DNA from: Novispirillum itersonii subsp. itersonii ATCC 12639
Lineage (GTDB): Bacteria > Pseudomonadota > Alphaproteobacteria > Rhodospirillales > Rhodospirillaceae
Length of the DNA: 64,000 bases
Direction of reading: 5' to 3'
Assembly: GCF_000381985.1 (NCBI RefSeq)
Contig: NZ_KB907339.1
Location: forward strand, 1 to 64,000
Position numbers and translations under genes: made by a program. Of this stretch, positions 1 through 9,045 are shown one piece after another (position 1 is the first letter of the stretch; the number at the start of each line of letters is the position of its first letter). The notes beneath the pieces were generated by a model. That model did no database searches, was not told the DNA's origin, and worked only from the letters and a program-made list of their open reading frames with translations.

Positions 1-43
1 ATGCGAAGCTAACCGGTACTAATCGCTCGATAGGCTTGAAGAG
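1..43 (+). rRNA. 23S rRNA, 3' end only
   Basis: The window opens inside the last bases of a 23S rRNA gene. The conserved tail (ctaaccggtactaatcgctc, then gataggcttga) matches the universal 3' terminus of bacterial 23S. The exact last base is set by comparison with known 23S ends and may be off by a few bases. The rest of the gene and presumably 16S and spacer tRNAs lie to the left of the window. Confidence 0.9.
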
Positions 44-145
44 CCCGTGCGCAGCGGATAACCCCGCGCACGCCTCAATCCCAGAAATACGATATCCGCA
101 CGGACCCTTAATAAACCGTCGTCACAACGCAACGTGCGTTTCGAT

Positions 146-263
146 GACCTGGTGGCAATAGCGCTGTGGAAACACCCGATCCCATCCCGAACTCGGCCGT
201 GAAAACCAGTCGCGCCAATGGTACTTCATCCTAAGATGCGGGAGAGTAGGTAACTGCCAGGTC
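146..263 (+). rRNA. rrf: 5S rRNA
   Basis: A 5S gene of about 118 bases. The ends GACCTGG and CCAGGTC pair as helix I. The interior contains the conserved segments cccgatcccatcccgaactc and gggagagtagg typical of bacterial 5S. It follows 23S by about 100 bases, the usual distal position in an rRNA operon, and a terminator lies 70 bases downstream. Confidence 0.95.
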
Positions 264-332
264 TTCTAAACGCACGTCACGCAAAACAATAAACGACGCA
301 TCGCTTCTCACGAGACGTTCCAGCAGGAACAC

Positions 333-363
333 AAAACCACCCAGACAAAAGCTGGGTGGTTTT
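333..363 (+). terminator. rRNA operon terminator
   Basis: A 12-bp perfect stem (aaaaccacccag / ctgggtggtttt) with a 7-base loop, ending in T-rich sequence. It is symmetrical and could act on both strands. It closes the rRNA operon and also separates it from the minus-strand liu cluster on the other side. Confidence 0.85.
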
Positions 364-462
364 GTCATTGGTGCTGTCGCTTTAAAGAGGCTGGTTTCTG
401 TATGGGGGGACACAGGCAAATAGGGAAAGTCCTCTTCTCACGCGAGTCTCTGGAATGAGAAA

Positions 463-487
463 AGGCCGGAACAGATCGTTCCGGCCT
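463..487 (-). terminator. Terminator of the liu cluster
   Basis: A 10-bp perfect stem (aggccggaac / gttccggcct) with a 5-base loop. Read on the minus strand it is followed by TTTTCT. It lies 30 bases beyond the liuE stop codon, so it is the likely 3' end of the leucine degradation transcript. Confidence 0.8.
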
Positions 488-516
488 CTTGTCTTATTTC
501 TGAAAGACGCTTTGCC

Positions 517-1425
517 TTAAAGACAGCGTGCCTGAAGGGCCTGCGAGACTTTAGAGGAGGGGGCCCGGCCCAGCGTCTGCGAAATGGCCCACCCGGCCCG
601 CGCCAGCGCGTCCAGATCAATGCCGGTTTCAATGCCGAGCCCATTCAGCATATACACGACGTCTTCAGTTGCCACGTTGCCGCTGGCCCCCTTTGCATAG
701 GGGCATCCCCCCAACCCGGCGACGGAACTGTCAATGACGGACACCCCCAGCTCCAGCACGGCCAGAAGATTAGCCAGTGCCTGCCCCCATGTATCATGGA
801 AGTGAGCTGCCAGCTTTTCCAGCGGGACTTCGGCTGCGACAGCCTCAATCATCCGCCGTGCCTTCAAGGGGGTGCCGGTGCCGATAGTATCGCCCAGAGA
901 CACCTCATAGCAGCCCATACGGTACAGGGCTGCTGCGACCTCGGCGACCTTCTCCGGGGCGATCTCGCCTTCATAAGGGCAGCCAAGGACGCAGGAGACA
1001 TACCCACGGACCCGCCAGCCCCGGGCCTTGGCCCGCTCCATCACCGGGGTGAAGCGGTCGAGGCTTTCAGCGATCGAACAGTTTATGTTCTTTTGCGAGA
1101 ATGCTTCAGAGGCCGCCCCGAAAATTGCGATTTCCTCGACCCCGACAGCCGCTTCGGCGGCTTCCAGCCCCTTCAGGTTAGGCACCAGAACCGGATAGGA
1201 GACCCCGGCCCGGCGCGGGATCCGGGCCAGAACGTCCGGGGTGTCGGCCATCTGCGGTACCCACTTGGGGGAGACGAAGCTGCCGCTTTCCACCACGGGC
1301 AATCCGGCGTCGGCCAAGGCGGCGATCAACGCCACCTTAGCTTCGGTCGGGACCACGCCTTTTTCATTCTGCAGGCCGTCACGCGGCCCGACATCGACGA
1401 TTTTGACGCGGGTGGGCAGGCTCAT
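517..1425 (-). CDS. liuE: Hydroxymethylglutaryl-CoA lyase
   Basis: This enzyme cleaves HMG-CoA to acetyl-CoA and acetoacetate, the last step of leucine breakdown in the cytoplasm. The 302-residue protein has the DRE-TIM-type N-terminus [10 protein letters not shown], the metal-binding segment HFHDTWGQ and the C-terminal signature [12 protein letters not shown], whose cysteine is the catalytic acid in the family. Length matches bacterial HMG-CoA lyases. Its ATG overlaps the liuD stop by 4 bases (ATGA), indicating translational coupling. It is the last gene of the liu cluster and is followed by a terminator. Confidence 0.95.
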   Translation of the reverse strand: MSLPTRVKIVDVGPRDGLQNEKGVVPTEAKVALIAALADAGLPVVESGSFVSPKWVPQMADTPDVLARIPRRAGVSYPVLVPNLKGLEAAEAAVGVEEIAIFGAASEAFSQKNINCSIAESLDRFTPVMERAKARGWRVRGYVSCVLGCPYEGEIAPEKVAEVAAALYRMGCYEVSLGDTIGTGTPLKARRMIEAVAAEVPLEKLAAHFHDTWGQALANLLAVLELGVSVIDSSVAGLGGCPYAKGASGNVATEDVVYMLNGLGIETGIDLDALARAGWAISQTLGRAPSSKVSQALQARCL

Positions 1426-3428
1426 TGGCTCTCTCCGTCCTCAATCACCAGCAGCGTGACGCCATCGGTGACCTGATCACCGGGGGCGAACGCGACGCTG
1501 GCGACAGTTCCGGCCTGCGGGGCAGTGATGGTGTGCTCCATCTTCATCGCTTCCAGTACCATCAGGGCCTGTCCCGCCGAGACGGTGTCCCCTTCCTTCA
1601 CCAGCACCTGAATGACCTTGCCCGGCATCGGGGCGGTCAGCGATCCGCCGTGTCCGGCATCCTGCCCGGCCCGGGCTGCGGGATCATCCAGCGTCAGGCG
1701 ATGCTGATGGCCGTTGGCCATGATCACCAGATCCTGACCCAACCGGACCACGGTGGCGCGCTGACGCACGCCATCCAGATCGGCCAGCAGATCGCCATGG
1801 CTGTCGCGTTCAGCCTTTGCCTGCACCGCGCCGCCCGGCAGGTCAATCTGCCACCGGCCCGGCCCCCGGTAATGGACCACCACCCTGACCTCGGTATCCC
1901 CATCAAGGAATACGAAATCATGGTGATTGTCGTCGTTCAGGCGCCAGCCGTCAGTGGAATGCCACGGGCTGTACGGATCAGCTGAGGCGGCAGCCTGTGC
2001 CCGGGCTTCATCTTCGCGCCGCAACAGACTGTCGAGCACCGCATAGGCAAGCTGGGTGTCGCTGGCTTTACCGGGTTCCGGGATCAGGTCAGCGCGGTGG
2101 GTGTCGATGAATTTGGTGGAGATTTCCAGTCCGGCAAACGCCGGATGAGCCGCCACCGCTGACAGGAAGGCGATATTGGTTGCCACCCCGACCACCTGAT
2201 AATCCGCCAGTGCGGTCTGCAGGCGGCGGAGGGCGCTGTCTCGGTCGTGATCCCAGACGATCAGCTTGGCGATCATCGGGTCGTAGTGCATCGACACCGC
2301 GTCGCCCTGTAAGACCCCGGTATCCACCCTCACCCCGGCGGTTTCAACCGGCGGGCGCAGGTGGGACAGGGTGCCGATGGAGGGCAGGAACTCTTTCTGC
2401 GGGTCTTCAGCATAGACCCGGGCCTCGAACGCATGGCCGCGCGGCACCAGCTGATCCTGCGTCAACGGCAGGGGTTCGCCTGAGGCAACACGGAGCTGCC
2501 ATTCCACCAGATCCTGTCCGGTGATCATTTCGGTCACCGGATGCTCGACCTGCAGGCGGGTGTTCATTTCGATGAAATAGAACTCTCCGTCCTGATACAG
2601 GAACTCCACCGTACCGGCCCCGACATAATCAACCGCCCGGGCTGCGGCAACGGCAGCTTCGCCCAGTTTGTGGCGGACCGCATCAGGCAGGGCGGGAGCC
2701 GGAGCCTCTTCGATCACCTTCTGGTGGCGGCGCTGGAGGGAGCAGTCCCGTTCGAACAGATGGACGTAATTGCCGTGGGTATCCCCGAACACCTGCATTT
2801 CCACGTGGCGCGGATGGTCGAGATACTTCTCAATCAGCAGGCTGTCATCGCCAAAAGCGGCCTTTGCCTCACGGCGGGCCCCGGCAATGGCGACGGCCAG
2901 CTCAGAGGCGGCCCGCACCACGCGCATCCCTTTCCCGCCGCCCCCGGCGGAGGCTTTTACCAGCACTGGATAGCCGATGCGGTCAGCCTCACGGGCCAGC
3001 AGGGTATCGTCCTGATCCTGCCCGTGATAGCCGGGCACCAGCGGCACCCCGGCGGGTTCCATCACCCGCTTGGAATCTGATTTCGAGCCCATCACCTCAA
3101 TCGCCTTCTCCGGCGGACCGATGAACACGATGTTGTTGGCCTTCAGGGCTTCGGCAAAGCGGGCATTTTCCGACAGGAAGCCATAGCCCGGATGGACCGC
3201 CTGCGCGCCGCTGGCCTTACAGGCGGCGATGACCTTGTCGATCACCAGATAGCTTTCCGCTGCGGCTGCCGGGCCAAGGCAATAGGCCTCATCCGCCATC
3301 TTCACATGCAGGGCGTTGGCATCCGCTTCGGAATAGACGGCGACAGTCTTGATCCCAAGGCGGCGGGCGGTCTTGATAACACGGCAGGCGATTTCGCCAC
3401 GGTTGGCGATCAGAATCTTGGAAAACAT
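1422..3428 (-). CDS. liuD: Methylcrotonyl-CoA carboxylase, biotin-carrying alpha subunit
   Basis: This subunit carboxylates its own biotin with ATP and bicarbonate and passes CO2 to the LiuB subunit, which makes 3-methylglutaconyl-CoA. At 668 residues it has the biotin carboxylase domain (start [16 protein letters not shown]-grasp glycine loop SAGGGGKGM; catalytic region [10 protein letters not shown]). The C-terminal biotinyl domain has the motif EAMKMEH, with the biotinyl lysine at residue 629. I use the ATG at 3428 because family homology begins exactly there; the open frame extends 50 codons upstream but that part only shadows liuC. Propionyl-CoA carboxylase alpha is the main alternative, and the liuB/liuC/liuE neighbours decide for MCC. 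Confidence 0.95.
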   Translation of the reverse strand: MFSKILIANRGEIACRVIKTARRLGIKTVAVYSEADANALHVKMADEAYCLGPAAAAESYLVIDKVIAACKASGAQAVHPGYGFLSENARFAEALKANNIVFIGPPEKAIEVMGSKSDSKRVMEPAGVPLVPGYHGQDQDDTLLAREADRIGYPVLVKASAGGGGKGMRVVRAASELAVAIAGARREAKAAFGDDSLLIEKYLDHPRHVEMQVFGDTHGNYVHLFERDCSLQRRHQKVIEEAPAPALPDAVRHKLGEAAVAAARAVDYVGAGTVEFLYQDGEFYFIEMNTRLQVEHPVTEMITGQDLVEWQLRVASGEPLPLTQDQLVPRGHAFEARVYAEDPQKEFLPSIGTLSHLRPPVETAGVRVDTGVLQGDAVSMHYDPMIAKLIVWDHDRDSALRRLQTALADYQVVGVATNIAFLSAVAAHPAFAGLEISTKFIDTHRADLIPEPGKASDTQLAYAVLDSLLRREDEARAQAAASADPYSPWHSTDGWRLNDDNHHDFVFLDGDTEVRVVVHYRGPGRWQIDLPGGAVQAKAERDSHGDLLADLDGVRQRATVVRLGQDLVIMANGHQHRLTLDDPAARAGQDAGHGGSLTAPMPGKVIQVLVKEGDTVSAGQALMVLEAMKMEHTITAPQAGTVASVAFAPGDQVTDGVTLLVIEDGESQ

Positions 3429-3432
3429 CGGT

Positions 3433-4224
3433 TTATCCTTCCACCCACGCGGCTTTACGCTTTTCAAGGAAAGCCCCGAGGCCTTCCTGCCCTTCATCGG
3501 AAACGCGGATATCGGCAATCCGTCCGGCAGTTTCCTGCAACAGGGCATCGGTGACCGGCTGATCGGTGACAGCATCAATCAGTGACTTGGCAGCGGCCAT
3601 GGCCCGGGGGCCGTTGGCCAGCAGGGTGGTGATCATGGCTTCCACCGCGCCGTCGAAGCTTTCCTCGTCGGTGACTTCGTGGACCAGACCCAGACGGTGG
3701 GCCTCCTGCGCATCAAACCGTTCCGCACTCTGGAAGTAACGGCGGCAGGCCCGGGCCCCCAGTGCCTGCACCACATAGGGGGAGATAGCTGCGGGGATCA
3801 GCCCCAGCTTTACTTCCGACAGGCAGAATGAGGCCTTGGGACCGGCGATGGCAATATCGCAGGCGGCAACTAGACCGACCCCGCCGCCAAAAGCCGGGCC
3901 ATGCACCCGGGCGATCACCGGCTTGGCGCAGGAGTGAATGGCGTGCAGCATCCGCGCCAGCCCGAGGGCATCGGCGAAGTTTTCATCGCGGGTGTAGGCG
4001 ACCATCCGCTTCATCCAGTTCAGGTCAGCCCCGGCGGAGAAGCTTTTGCCTGCGCCCTGCAACACCACCACCCGCACGGCGGGGTCGGTGGACAGGGTGG
4101 TGAAGGTGCCGGTCAGGCGGGCAATCAGCCCGTCATCAAAGGCATTGTGCAGGTCGGCCCGGTTCATGGTGACGCGGCAGACGCCACGCCCGTCGGTTTC
4201 GACCAGAAGGGTTTCGGTGCTCAT
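3433..4224 (-). CDS. liuC: Methylglutaconyl-CoA hydratase (enoyl-CoA hydratase family)
   Basis: This protein hydrates 3-methylglutaconyl-CoA to HMG-CoA, linking the MCC reaction to HMG-CoA lyase. The 263-residue crotonase-fold protein shows the oxyanion-hole segment SFSAGADLNWMKRM and the second conserved loop HGPAFGGGVGLVAACDIA. The ATG at 4224 has a good Shine-Dalgarno (gggggag) in front. A GTG seven codons upstream is in frame but would lie over the liuB stop. It ends 4 bases before the liuD start, so the two are co-transcribed. Specificity is inferred from the cluster, since crotonases cannot be told apart by motif alone. Confidence 0.9.
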   Translation of the reverse strand: MSTETLLVETDGRGVCRVTMNRADLHNAFDDGLIARLTGTFTTLSTDPAVRVVVLQGAGKSFSAGADLNWMKRMVAYTRDENFADALGLARMLHAIHSCAKPVIARVHGPAFGGGVGLVAACDIAIAGPKASFCLSEVKLGLIPAAISPYVVQALGARACRRYFQSAERFDAQEAHRLGLVHEVTDEESFDGAVEAMITTLLANGPRAMAAAKSLIDAVTDQPVTDALLQETAGRIADIRVSDEGQEGLGAFLEKRKAAWVEG

Positions 4225-4241
4225 GCTGTGGTCTCCCCCGA

Positions 4242-5852
4242 TCACATCCGGAACACGCCGTAACGGGTTTCCCCGATCGGGGCATTCAGGGCTGCCGACA
4301 GGCCAAGGCCCAGTGTCATCCGGGTGGCGGCGGGGTCAACCACCCCGTCATCCCACAGCCGGGCGGAGGCATAGTAGGGGTGGCCCTGTGTTTCGTACTG
4401 ATCGCGGATCGGGGCTTTGAAGGCTTCCTCTTCCTCAGCCGACCATACCTTGCCCTGAGCGTCCATGGCGTCACGGCGCACGGTTGCCAGCACCCCGGCC
4501 GCCTGTTCGCCGCCCATTACCGAGATCCGCCCGTTCGGCCACATCCACAGGAAGCGCGGGCCATAGGCGCGGCCACACATACCGTAGTTTCCGGCCCCGA
4601 AGGACCCGCCGATCAGCACCGTAAATTTCGGCACGCTGGCGCAGGAAACGGCGGTGACCATTTTCGCCCCGTCCTTGGCAATGCCACCGGACTCATACTT
4701 CCGCCCGACCATAAAGCCGGTGATGTTCTGCAGGAACACCAGTGGAATGCCGCGCTGGTTGCACAACTCGACGAAGTGGGCGCCTTTCTGGGCACTTTCA
4801 GAGAACAGGATGCCGTTGTTGGCAACAATGCCGACCGGATAGCCGAAAATACGGGCAAAGCCGGTGACAAGGGTGGTGCCGTACTGGGCCTTGAACTCAT
4901 CAAACCGCGATCCATCAACGATACGGGCAATGATTTCGCGCACGTCGAACGGTTTGCGGGTATCTTTCGGGATGATGCCGTAGATTTCAGAGGGGTCGTA
5001 CAGCGGCTCTTCCGGGGTGGCGATGTCAACCTGCGGCCGCTTGGTGCGGTTCAGATTGCCGACGATCCGCCGGGCGATCGACAGGGCGTGGCGGTCATCC
5101 TGCGCGTAATGGTCGGTGACGCCGGAGACCTTGCAGTGAACATCGGCCCCGCCAAGATCTTCGGCGGAGACGATTTCTCCGGTGGCGGCTTTCACCAGCG
5201 GCGGGCCACCGAGGAAGATGGTGCCCTGATTGCGCACGATCACGCTTTCATCGCACATGGCGGGTACATAGGCCCCGCCGGCGGTGCAGGAGCCCATCAC
5301 CACGGCGATCTGCGGGATGCCTGCCGCTGACAGGTTGGCCTGATTGTAGAAGATCCGTCCGAAATGGTCCTTATCAGGGAATACTTCATCCTGACGGGGC
5401 AGGAAGGCCCCACCGCTGTCGACCAGATAGACGCAGGGCAGATTGTTTTCGCGGGCGATTTCCTGCGCGCGCAGGTGTTTTTTCACCGTCATCGGGTAAT
5501 AAGTGCCGCCCTTGACGGTGGCGTCGTTGGCGACCACCACGCATTCCGTTCCGTTGATGCGGCCGATGCCGGTGATGACCCCGGCAGCAGGCACGCCACC
5601 ATCCTCGTACATGCCATGGGCGGCAAGCTGGCTGAATTCAAGAAACGGAGAGCCGACATCCAGCAGCTCACGCACGCGGTCGCGGGGCAGCAGCTTGCCG
5701 CGGGCGGTGTGCTTGTCCCGCGCCTTGGCCCCGCCGCCCTGTTTAACGGCGGCCACCACCTGACGCAGGTCATCGACCAGCCCCTGCATGTGGGCTGCGT
5801 TGGCCTTAAACTCTTCCGAGCGGGTGTTGATGGATGATTTGAGAACGGTCAT
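4242..5852 (-). CDS. liuB: Methylcrotonyl-CoA carboxylase, carboxyltransferase beta subunit
   Basis: The carboxyltransferase half of MCC moves CO2 from biotin to 3-methylcrotonyl-CoA. Its 536 residues match the family. It carries the two crotonase-like carboxyltransferase domains, with typical segments [29 protein letters not shown] and [20 protein letters not shown]. The ATG at 5852 has gggagag upstream. LiuC follows within 20 bases. Just upstream is a 14-bp direct repeat at 5870-5900, and a 130-base gap separates it from the rhodanese gene, so an internal promoter is possible but not shown. Confidence 0.95.
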   Translation of the reverse strand: MTVLKSSINTRSEEFKANAAHMQGLVDDLRQVVAAVKQGGGAKARDKHTARGKLLPRDRVRELLDVGSPFLEFSQLAAHGMYEDGGVPAAGVITGIGRINGTECVVVANDATVKGGTYYPMTVKKHLRAQEIARENNLPCVYLVDSGGAFLPRQDEVFPDKDHFGRIFYNQANLSAAGIPQIAVVMGSCTAGGAYVPAMCDESVIVRNQGTIFLGGPPLVKAATGEIVSAEDLGGADVHCKVSGVTDHYAQDDRHALSIARRIVGNLNRTKRPQVDIATPEEPLYDPSEIYGIIPKDTRKPFDVREIIARIVDGSRFDEFKAQYGTTLVTGFARIFGYPVGIVANNGILFSESAQKGAHFVELCNQRGIPLVFLQNITGFMVGRKYESGGIAKDGAKMVTAVSCASVPKFTVLIGGSFGAGNYGMCGRAYGPRFLWMWPNGRISVMGGEQAAGVLATVRRDAMDAQGKVWSAEEEEAFKAPIRDQYETQGHPYYASARLWDDGVVDPAATRMTLGLGLSAALNAPIGETRYGVFRM

Positions 5853-5869
5853 CCGTTTCTCTCCCAGAG

Positions 5870-5900
5870 ATCACGTTCCAGAGGAAATCACGTTCCAGAG
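5870..5900. repeat. Two direct copies of a 14-bp repeat upstream of liuB
   Basis: The sequence ATCACGTTCCAGAG occurs at 5870-5883 and again at 5887-5900 (17-base period), directly before the liuB ribosome-binding site on the minus strand. It could be a local slippage duplication of the leader or a pair of regulator sites. Nothing in the sequence decides between these. Confidence 0.7.
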
Positions 5901-5940
5901 ATCGTGTTATTGTTTTTAACGGTGTCCTGTTGATCCATGC

Positions 5941-5970
5941 CCCCCCGCCACGCCGGTGGCTTGCGGGGGG
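5941..5970 (-). other. Strong GC-rich hairpin after the rhodanese gene
   Basis: An outer stem ccccccgc / gcgggggg encloses an inner stem gccac / gtggc. It lies just past the rhodanese stop on the minus strand and has no T-run. It may stabilise the upstream mRNA end or attenuate transcription into liuB. It is not a classical intrinsic terminator. Confidence 0.5.
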
Positions 5971-5982
5971 GACGACGGAGGA

Positions 5983-6381
5983 TCAGCCCGCTGTGCGGGG
6001 CCCGACCGGGCCACCGCTGTCTTTCCAGGCTTTGAAACCACCTTCGAGGTGGCAGACGAAGGGCAGGCCCATGTCCTGCAGGGTTTTGGCCGACAGCGCC
6101 GACCGCCACGCCGAGGCGCAGTACAGCAGGAACCGCCGGTCTTCGCCAAACACCGGCTTGAAGTACGGGCTTTCCGGGTCAACCCAGAATTCCAGCATGC
6201 CCCGGGGGGCGTGGAACGCACCGGGGATCATCCCGTCGCGTTCCAGCTCCCGCACGTCGCGGATGTCGATGAACACCACGTCGGGGTCACCGAACAGCGC
6301 CCGGGCTTCGGCCAGCGGCACGGTCTGCACCTGTGCGTAAGCCTCATCCAGCAGGGCCTTGTAGCCTTTGGTCACAGCCAT
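5983..6381 (-). CDS. Rhodanese-like sulfurtransferase domain protein
   Basis: A single-domain rhodanese of 132 residues. The N-terminal part has FIDIRDVRELERDG and the active-site loop is CASAWRS with the catalytic cysteine at residue 88. The family carries sulfane sulfur on this cysteine; the substrate here is unknown. I use the ATG at 6381 because the upstream in-frame extension overlaps the end of the preceding gene. It follows the HCCA-isomerase-like gene by 14 bases, so they are co-transcribed. A link to leucine degradation is positional only. Confidence 0.85.
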   Translation of the reverse strand: MAVTKGYKALLDEAYAQVQTVPLAEARALFGDPDVVFIDIRDVRELERDGMIPGAFHAPRGMLEFWVDPESPYFKPVFGEDRRFLLYCASAWRSALSAKTLQDMGLPFVCHLEGGFKAWKDSGGPVGPRTAG

Positions 6382-6395
6382 CGGGGACCCCTCCC

Positions 6396-7004
6396 TCACC
6401 AGCCGCCGTTTTCCAGCCACTCTTCGACCATCCACAGGCGGTCGGCACCCCAGAACATCTCGCCGTCGACAATGGTCATCGGTGCGCCGAAGATGCCGCG
6501 CTCCACCGCTTCGGCACAGACGGCCTTCAGCTTGTCTTTCACCGCTTCGTCTTCCAGCGCGGCAGACAGGGCGGCTCGGTCAGCCCCCATCTTTTCTGCA
6601 ATATCCAGCACGGTGGCCGGGTCGCTGATGTCGCGGTTGCGGGCAAACAGGGCATCAAACACCACGGCGACAAAATCAGCGGCCAAGGCCGGATTCTGCT
6701 GCTCCAGCCAGTAATAGGCGCGGGCGGCGGCCTGTGTCGCCAGCGGGAACTTATCCGGCCACGTGAAGTCGATGTCATACAGGCGGGCAAACCGCTCGAC
6801 ATCGTGATTCATGTATCGGGCCTTCATCGGCTGCTTGGTCAGCGGGGCAGAGCCACTTTCCTTGAAGACCACCCCGAGCAGGAAAGGCCGCCACAGCACG
6901 GTGCGGTCATGCTCTTCGGCCATGTCAGCGATCTGCATCGCCGCCAGATAGGCGTAGGGGCTGGAAAAGTCGAACCAGAATTCAATCGGGGTTTTTTTCG
7001 CCAT
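6396..7004 (-). CDS. 2-hydroxychromene-2-carboxylate isomerase family protein (DsbA/kappa-GST fold)
   Basis: The 202-residue protein starts with FWFDFSSPYAYLA, the signature of glutathione-dependent HCCA isomerases and kappa-class GSTs. The serine in SSP activates glutathione. The C-terminal GIFGAPMTIVDGEMFWGADR segment is the usual family end. Known members isomerise naphthalene-pathway intermediates, but no other aromatic-ring genes are present, so the true substrate is open. The gene sits inside the liu cluster, 36 bases after the acyl-CoA dehydrogenase and 14 bases before the rhodanese. Confidence 0.85.
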   Translation of the reverse strand: MAKKTPIEFWFDFSSPYAYLAAMQIADMAEEHDRTVLWRPFLLGVVFKESGSAPLTKQPMKARYMNHDVERFARLYDIDFTWPDKFPLATQAAARAYYWLEQQNPALAADFVAVVFDALFARNRDISDPATVLDIAEKMGADRAALSAALEDEAVKDKLKAVCAEAVERGIFGAPMTIVDGEMFWGADRLWMVEEWLENGGW

Positions 7005-7040
7005 GGTGCGGTATCCGTCCTGTGGGCGTGTGGGGTCAGA

Positions 7041-8180
7041 TCAGGCTTCGGCGGCGATGGCGCGGGCAATAACCATGCGCTGCACGTCGCTGGTGCCTTC
7101 ATAGATCTGACAGACGCGGACGTCGCGGTAAATGCGTTCCACCGGATAATCAGCGACATAGCCGTATCCGCCCAGCGTCTGGATTGCCGCCGAGCAGACC
7201 TGTTCGGCCATTTCCGAGGCATAAAGCTTGGCCATACAGGCTTCGGTCAGGCACGGTTCCCCGGCGTCGCGCAGGCGGGCGGCTTCCAGCACCAGATGGC
7301 GGGCGGCCTCGATCTTCACTTTCATGTCGGCCAGCCGGAACGCCACGGCCTGATGCTCGATGATCGGCTTGCCGAACGTCTTGCGGTCCTTGGCATAGTC
7401 ACGGGCGAATTCATAGGCGGCACGGGCCATGCCGACGGACTGCATCGCGATACCGATGCGACCGCCTTCCAGATTGGCCAGCGCGATTTTGTAGCCTTCC
7501 CCTTCCTGCCCCAGCATCAGACTGTGCGGGATACGCAGATCGTTGAACGCAATCTGGCAGGTGTCAGAGGCATGCTGCCCCAGCTTCTGTTCTACCCGTA
7601 CCACCTGCCACCCGGGGGTGGCGGTCGGGACGATAAAGGCCGAAATACCTTTCTTGCCCGCTGCCGGATCGGTGACGGCAAAAACAATGGCGACATCGGC
7701 GTTCTGGCCGGATGTGATGAACATTTTGGTGCCGTTCAGCACCCAGTGGTCGCCGTCGCGGACCGCCCGGGTTTTCAGGTCGGCTGCATCGGACCCGGCC
7801 TGCGGTTCGGTCAGGCAGAAGGCCCCCAGCATGGTTCCGGCGGCAAGGGGCTTCAGCCACTGCTCTTTCTGGGCATCGGTGCCGAACTTCAGGATCGGCA
7901 TGCAGCCGACAGAATTATGCACACTCATGATGGTGGAGACGGCGCCGCATCCGGCGGCGATCTCTTCCAGCGCCAGGGCGTAGGAGACGTTGTCCATTCC
8001 GGCGCCGCCCCATTCTTCCGGCACCACCATCCCCATGAAACCAAGCTCGCCAAGCTGGGCGACGGCTTCTTTCGGGAAGCGGTGTTCACGGTCCCATGCC
8101 TCGGCATGGGGGGCGAGTTCGGCCTGCGCGAAGGCACGGGCTGTCTCCCGCACCATCAGATGCTGTTCATCGAGATGCAT
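7041..8180 (-). CDS. Acyl-CoA dehydrogenase, short/branched-chain type
   Basis: An FAD-dependent acyl-CoA dehydrogenase of 379 residues that passes electrons to ETF. It shows the N-terminal helical domain, the FAD/substrate segment [19 protein letters not shown], the QTLGGYGYV dimer motif and the catalytic glutamate in [10 protein letters not shown] (E361). The base at this place is the short/medium-chain arrangement, unlike LiuA in the same cluster. It may oxidise isobutyryl- or 2-methylbutyryl-CoA from the other branched amino acids, or butyryl-CoA. That assignment is inferred from the neighbourhood. Confidence 0.9.
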   Translation of the reverse strand: MHLDEQHLMVRETARAFAQAELAPHAEAWDREHRFPKEAVAQLGELGFMGMVVPEEWGGAGMDNVSYALALEEIAAGCGAVSTIMSVHNSVGCMPILKFGTDAQKEQWLKPLAAGTMLGAFCLTEPQAGSDAADLKTRAVRDGDHWVLNGTKMFITSGQNADVAIVFAVTDPAAGKKGISAFIVPTATPGWQVVRVEQKLGQHASDTCQIAFNDLRIPHSLMLGQEGEGYKIALANLEGGRIGIAMQSVGMARAAYEFARDYAKDRKTFGKPIIEHQAVAFRLADMKVKIEAARHLVLEAARLRDAGEPCLTEACMAKLYASEMAEQVCSAAIQTLGGYGYVADYPVERIYRDVRVCQIYEGTSDVQRMVIARAIAAEA

Positions 8181-8331
8181 TGGTCCTCCACCAGATTTTG
8201 ATGCCGTTATCAGCCCTTAACGGGCCGGGCGGCGTTTTCTTGGGTCCATCCCCGGCCCGTGACAGGGCCGGAGAACCGGATACGCAGCAAAAAAACAGAA
8301 CCAAAAGACCGGAGGAGGAAAAGGACGGGCC

Positions 8332-8940
8332 TCAGGCCCGGGCTTCAAAGTCCCCGGTTTCTTCATTCAGGGCATACAGAACACCGGCCTTCATATCGAA
8401 CCACCAGCCGTGCAGGCGGAGATATCCCGAGGCTTCGGCGGTCTGTACGAAGGGAAAGGTGCGCAGGTTGGCCAGAGACCGCTTCAGCGACTCCTTGCTC
8501 ACCACGTCGGGGTCGGCGTCGGTGGCGCATTCCCCCATCAGCGACATCCACGGGTTGATGAAGGTCCGGTCGGCGACATCGCCGTTCTGGGCTGCCACCA
8601 GCGCTTTGACACCGCCGCAGTTGGAATGGGAGAGGACAACCGCGTCAGAGACCTTCAGGTCGCGCACCGCATATTCCAGCGCCGCTGAAGTGCCGTGATA
8701 GCGGCCATCGTTTTCAAACGGCGGCACCAGCGCGGCAACGTTGCGGACCACAAACAGCTCGCCCGGTTCGGCATTGGTCAGAATGGCCGGATCAACACGG
8801 CTGTCAGAGCAGGCGATCAGCACGACTTCCGGGCTCTGCGACCCTTCCACCAGTGTCATCACCCGTTCCGGGCGCTGTTCGTAATAAGCGGCCTTGAAGC
8901 TGCGGAATCCGGCAATCATCCGGTCAATGGTCTTCAACAC
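8332..8940 (-). CDS. Beta-class carbonic anhydrase
   Basis: This zinc enzyme interconverts CO2 and bicarbonate. The 202-residue protein has the beta-class motifs: C44, D46 and R48 in ACSDSR, and H105 and C108 in HSNCGG, giving the Cys-His-Cys zinc site and the Asp-Arg dyad. It has no signal peptide, so it is cytoplasmic. It sits on the same strand between the liu thiolase and an acyl-CoA dehydrogenase, upstream of a biotin-dependent carboxylase that consumes bicarbonate. A short stem (gggcc/ggccc) followed by TCCTTTT overlaps its stop codon and may reduce read-through. Confidence 0.93.
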   Translation of the reverse strand: MLKTIDRMIAGFRSFKAAYYEQRPERVMTLVEGSQSPEVVLIACSDSRVDPAILTNAEPGELFVVRNVAALVPPFENDGRYHGTSAALEYAVRDLKVSDAVVLSHSNCGGVKALVAAQNGDVADRTFINPWMSLMGECATDADPDVVSKESLKRSLANLRTFPFVQTAEASGYLRLHGWWFDMKAGVLYALNEETGDFEARA

Positions 8941-9005
8941 GCTTCTCTCTCCGTCAGAACCAGAAAACGGCCGTACAGTAACCGTTTTCCGCTCCGCAGC
9001 ATAGC

Positions 9006-9035
9006 GCCCCGGTCCGGTGCGGGCCGGGCCGGGGC
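9006..9035 (-). other. GC-rich hairpin between thiolase and carbonic anhydrase
   Basis: A 12-bp stem (gccccggtccgg / ccgggccggggc, one G-T pair) lies 10 bases past the thiolase stop on the minus strand and has no T-run. It could partly separate the liuA-thiolase pair from the downstream genes. Confidence 0.45.
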
Positions 9036-9045
9036 AGGCCGTTGA

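Noticed and set aside
6333-8201. 622-codon plus-strand open frame opposite the acyl-CoA dehydrogenase and its neighbours
   Set aside because: It is the antisense of well-supported genes in a high-GC genome, rich in His, Gly and Gln with no family resemblance.
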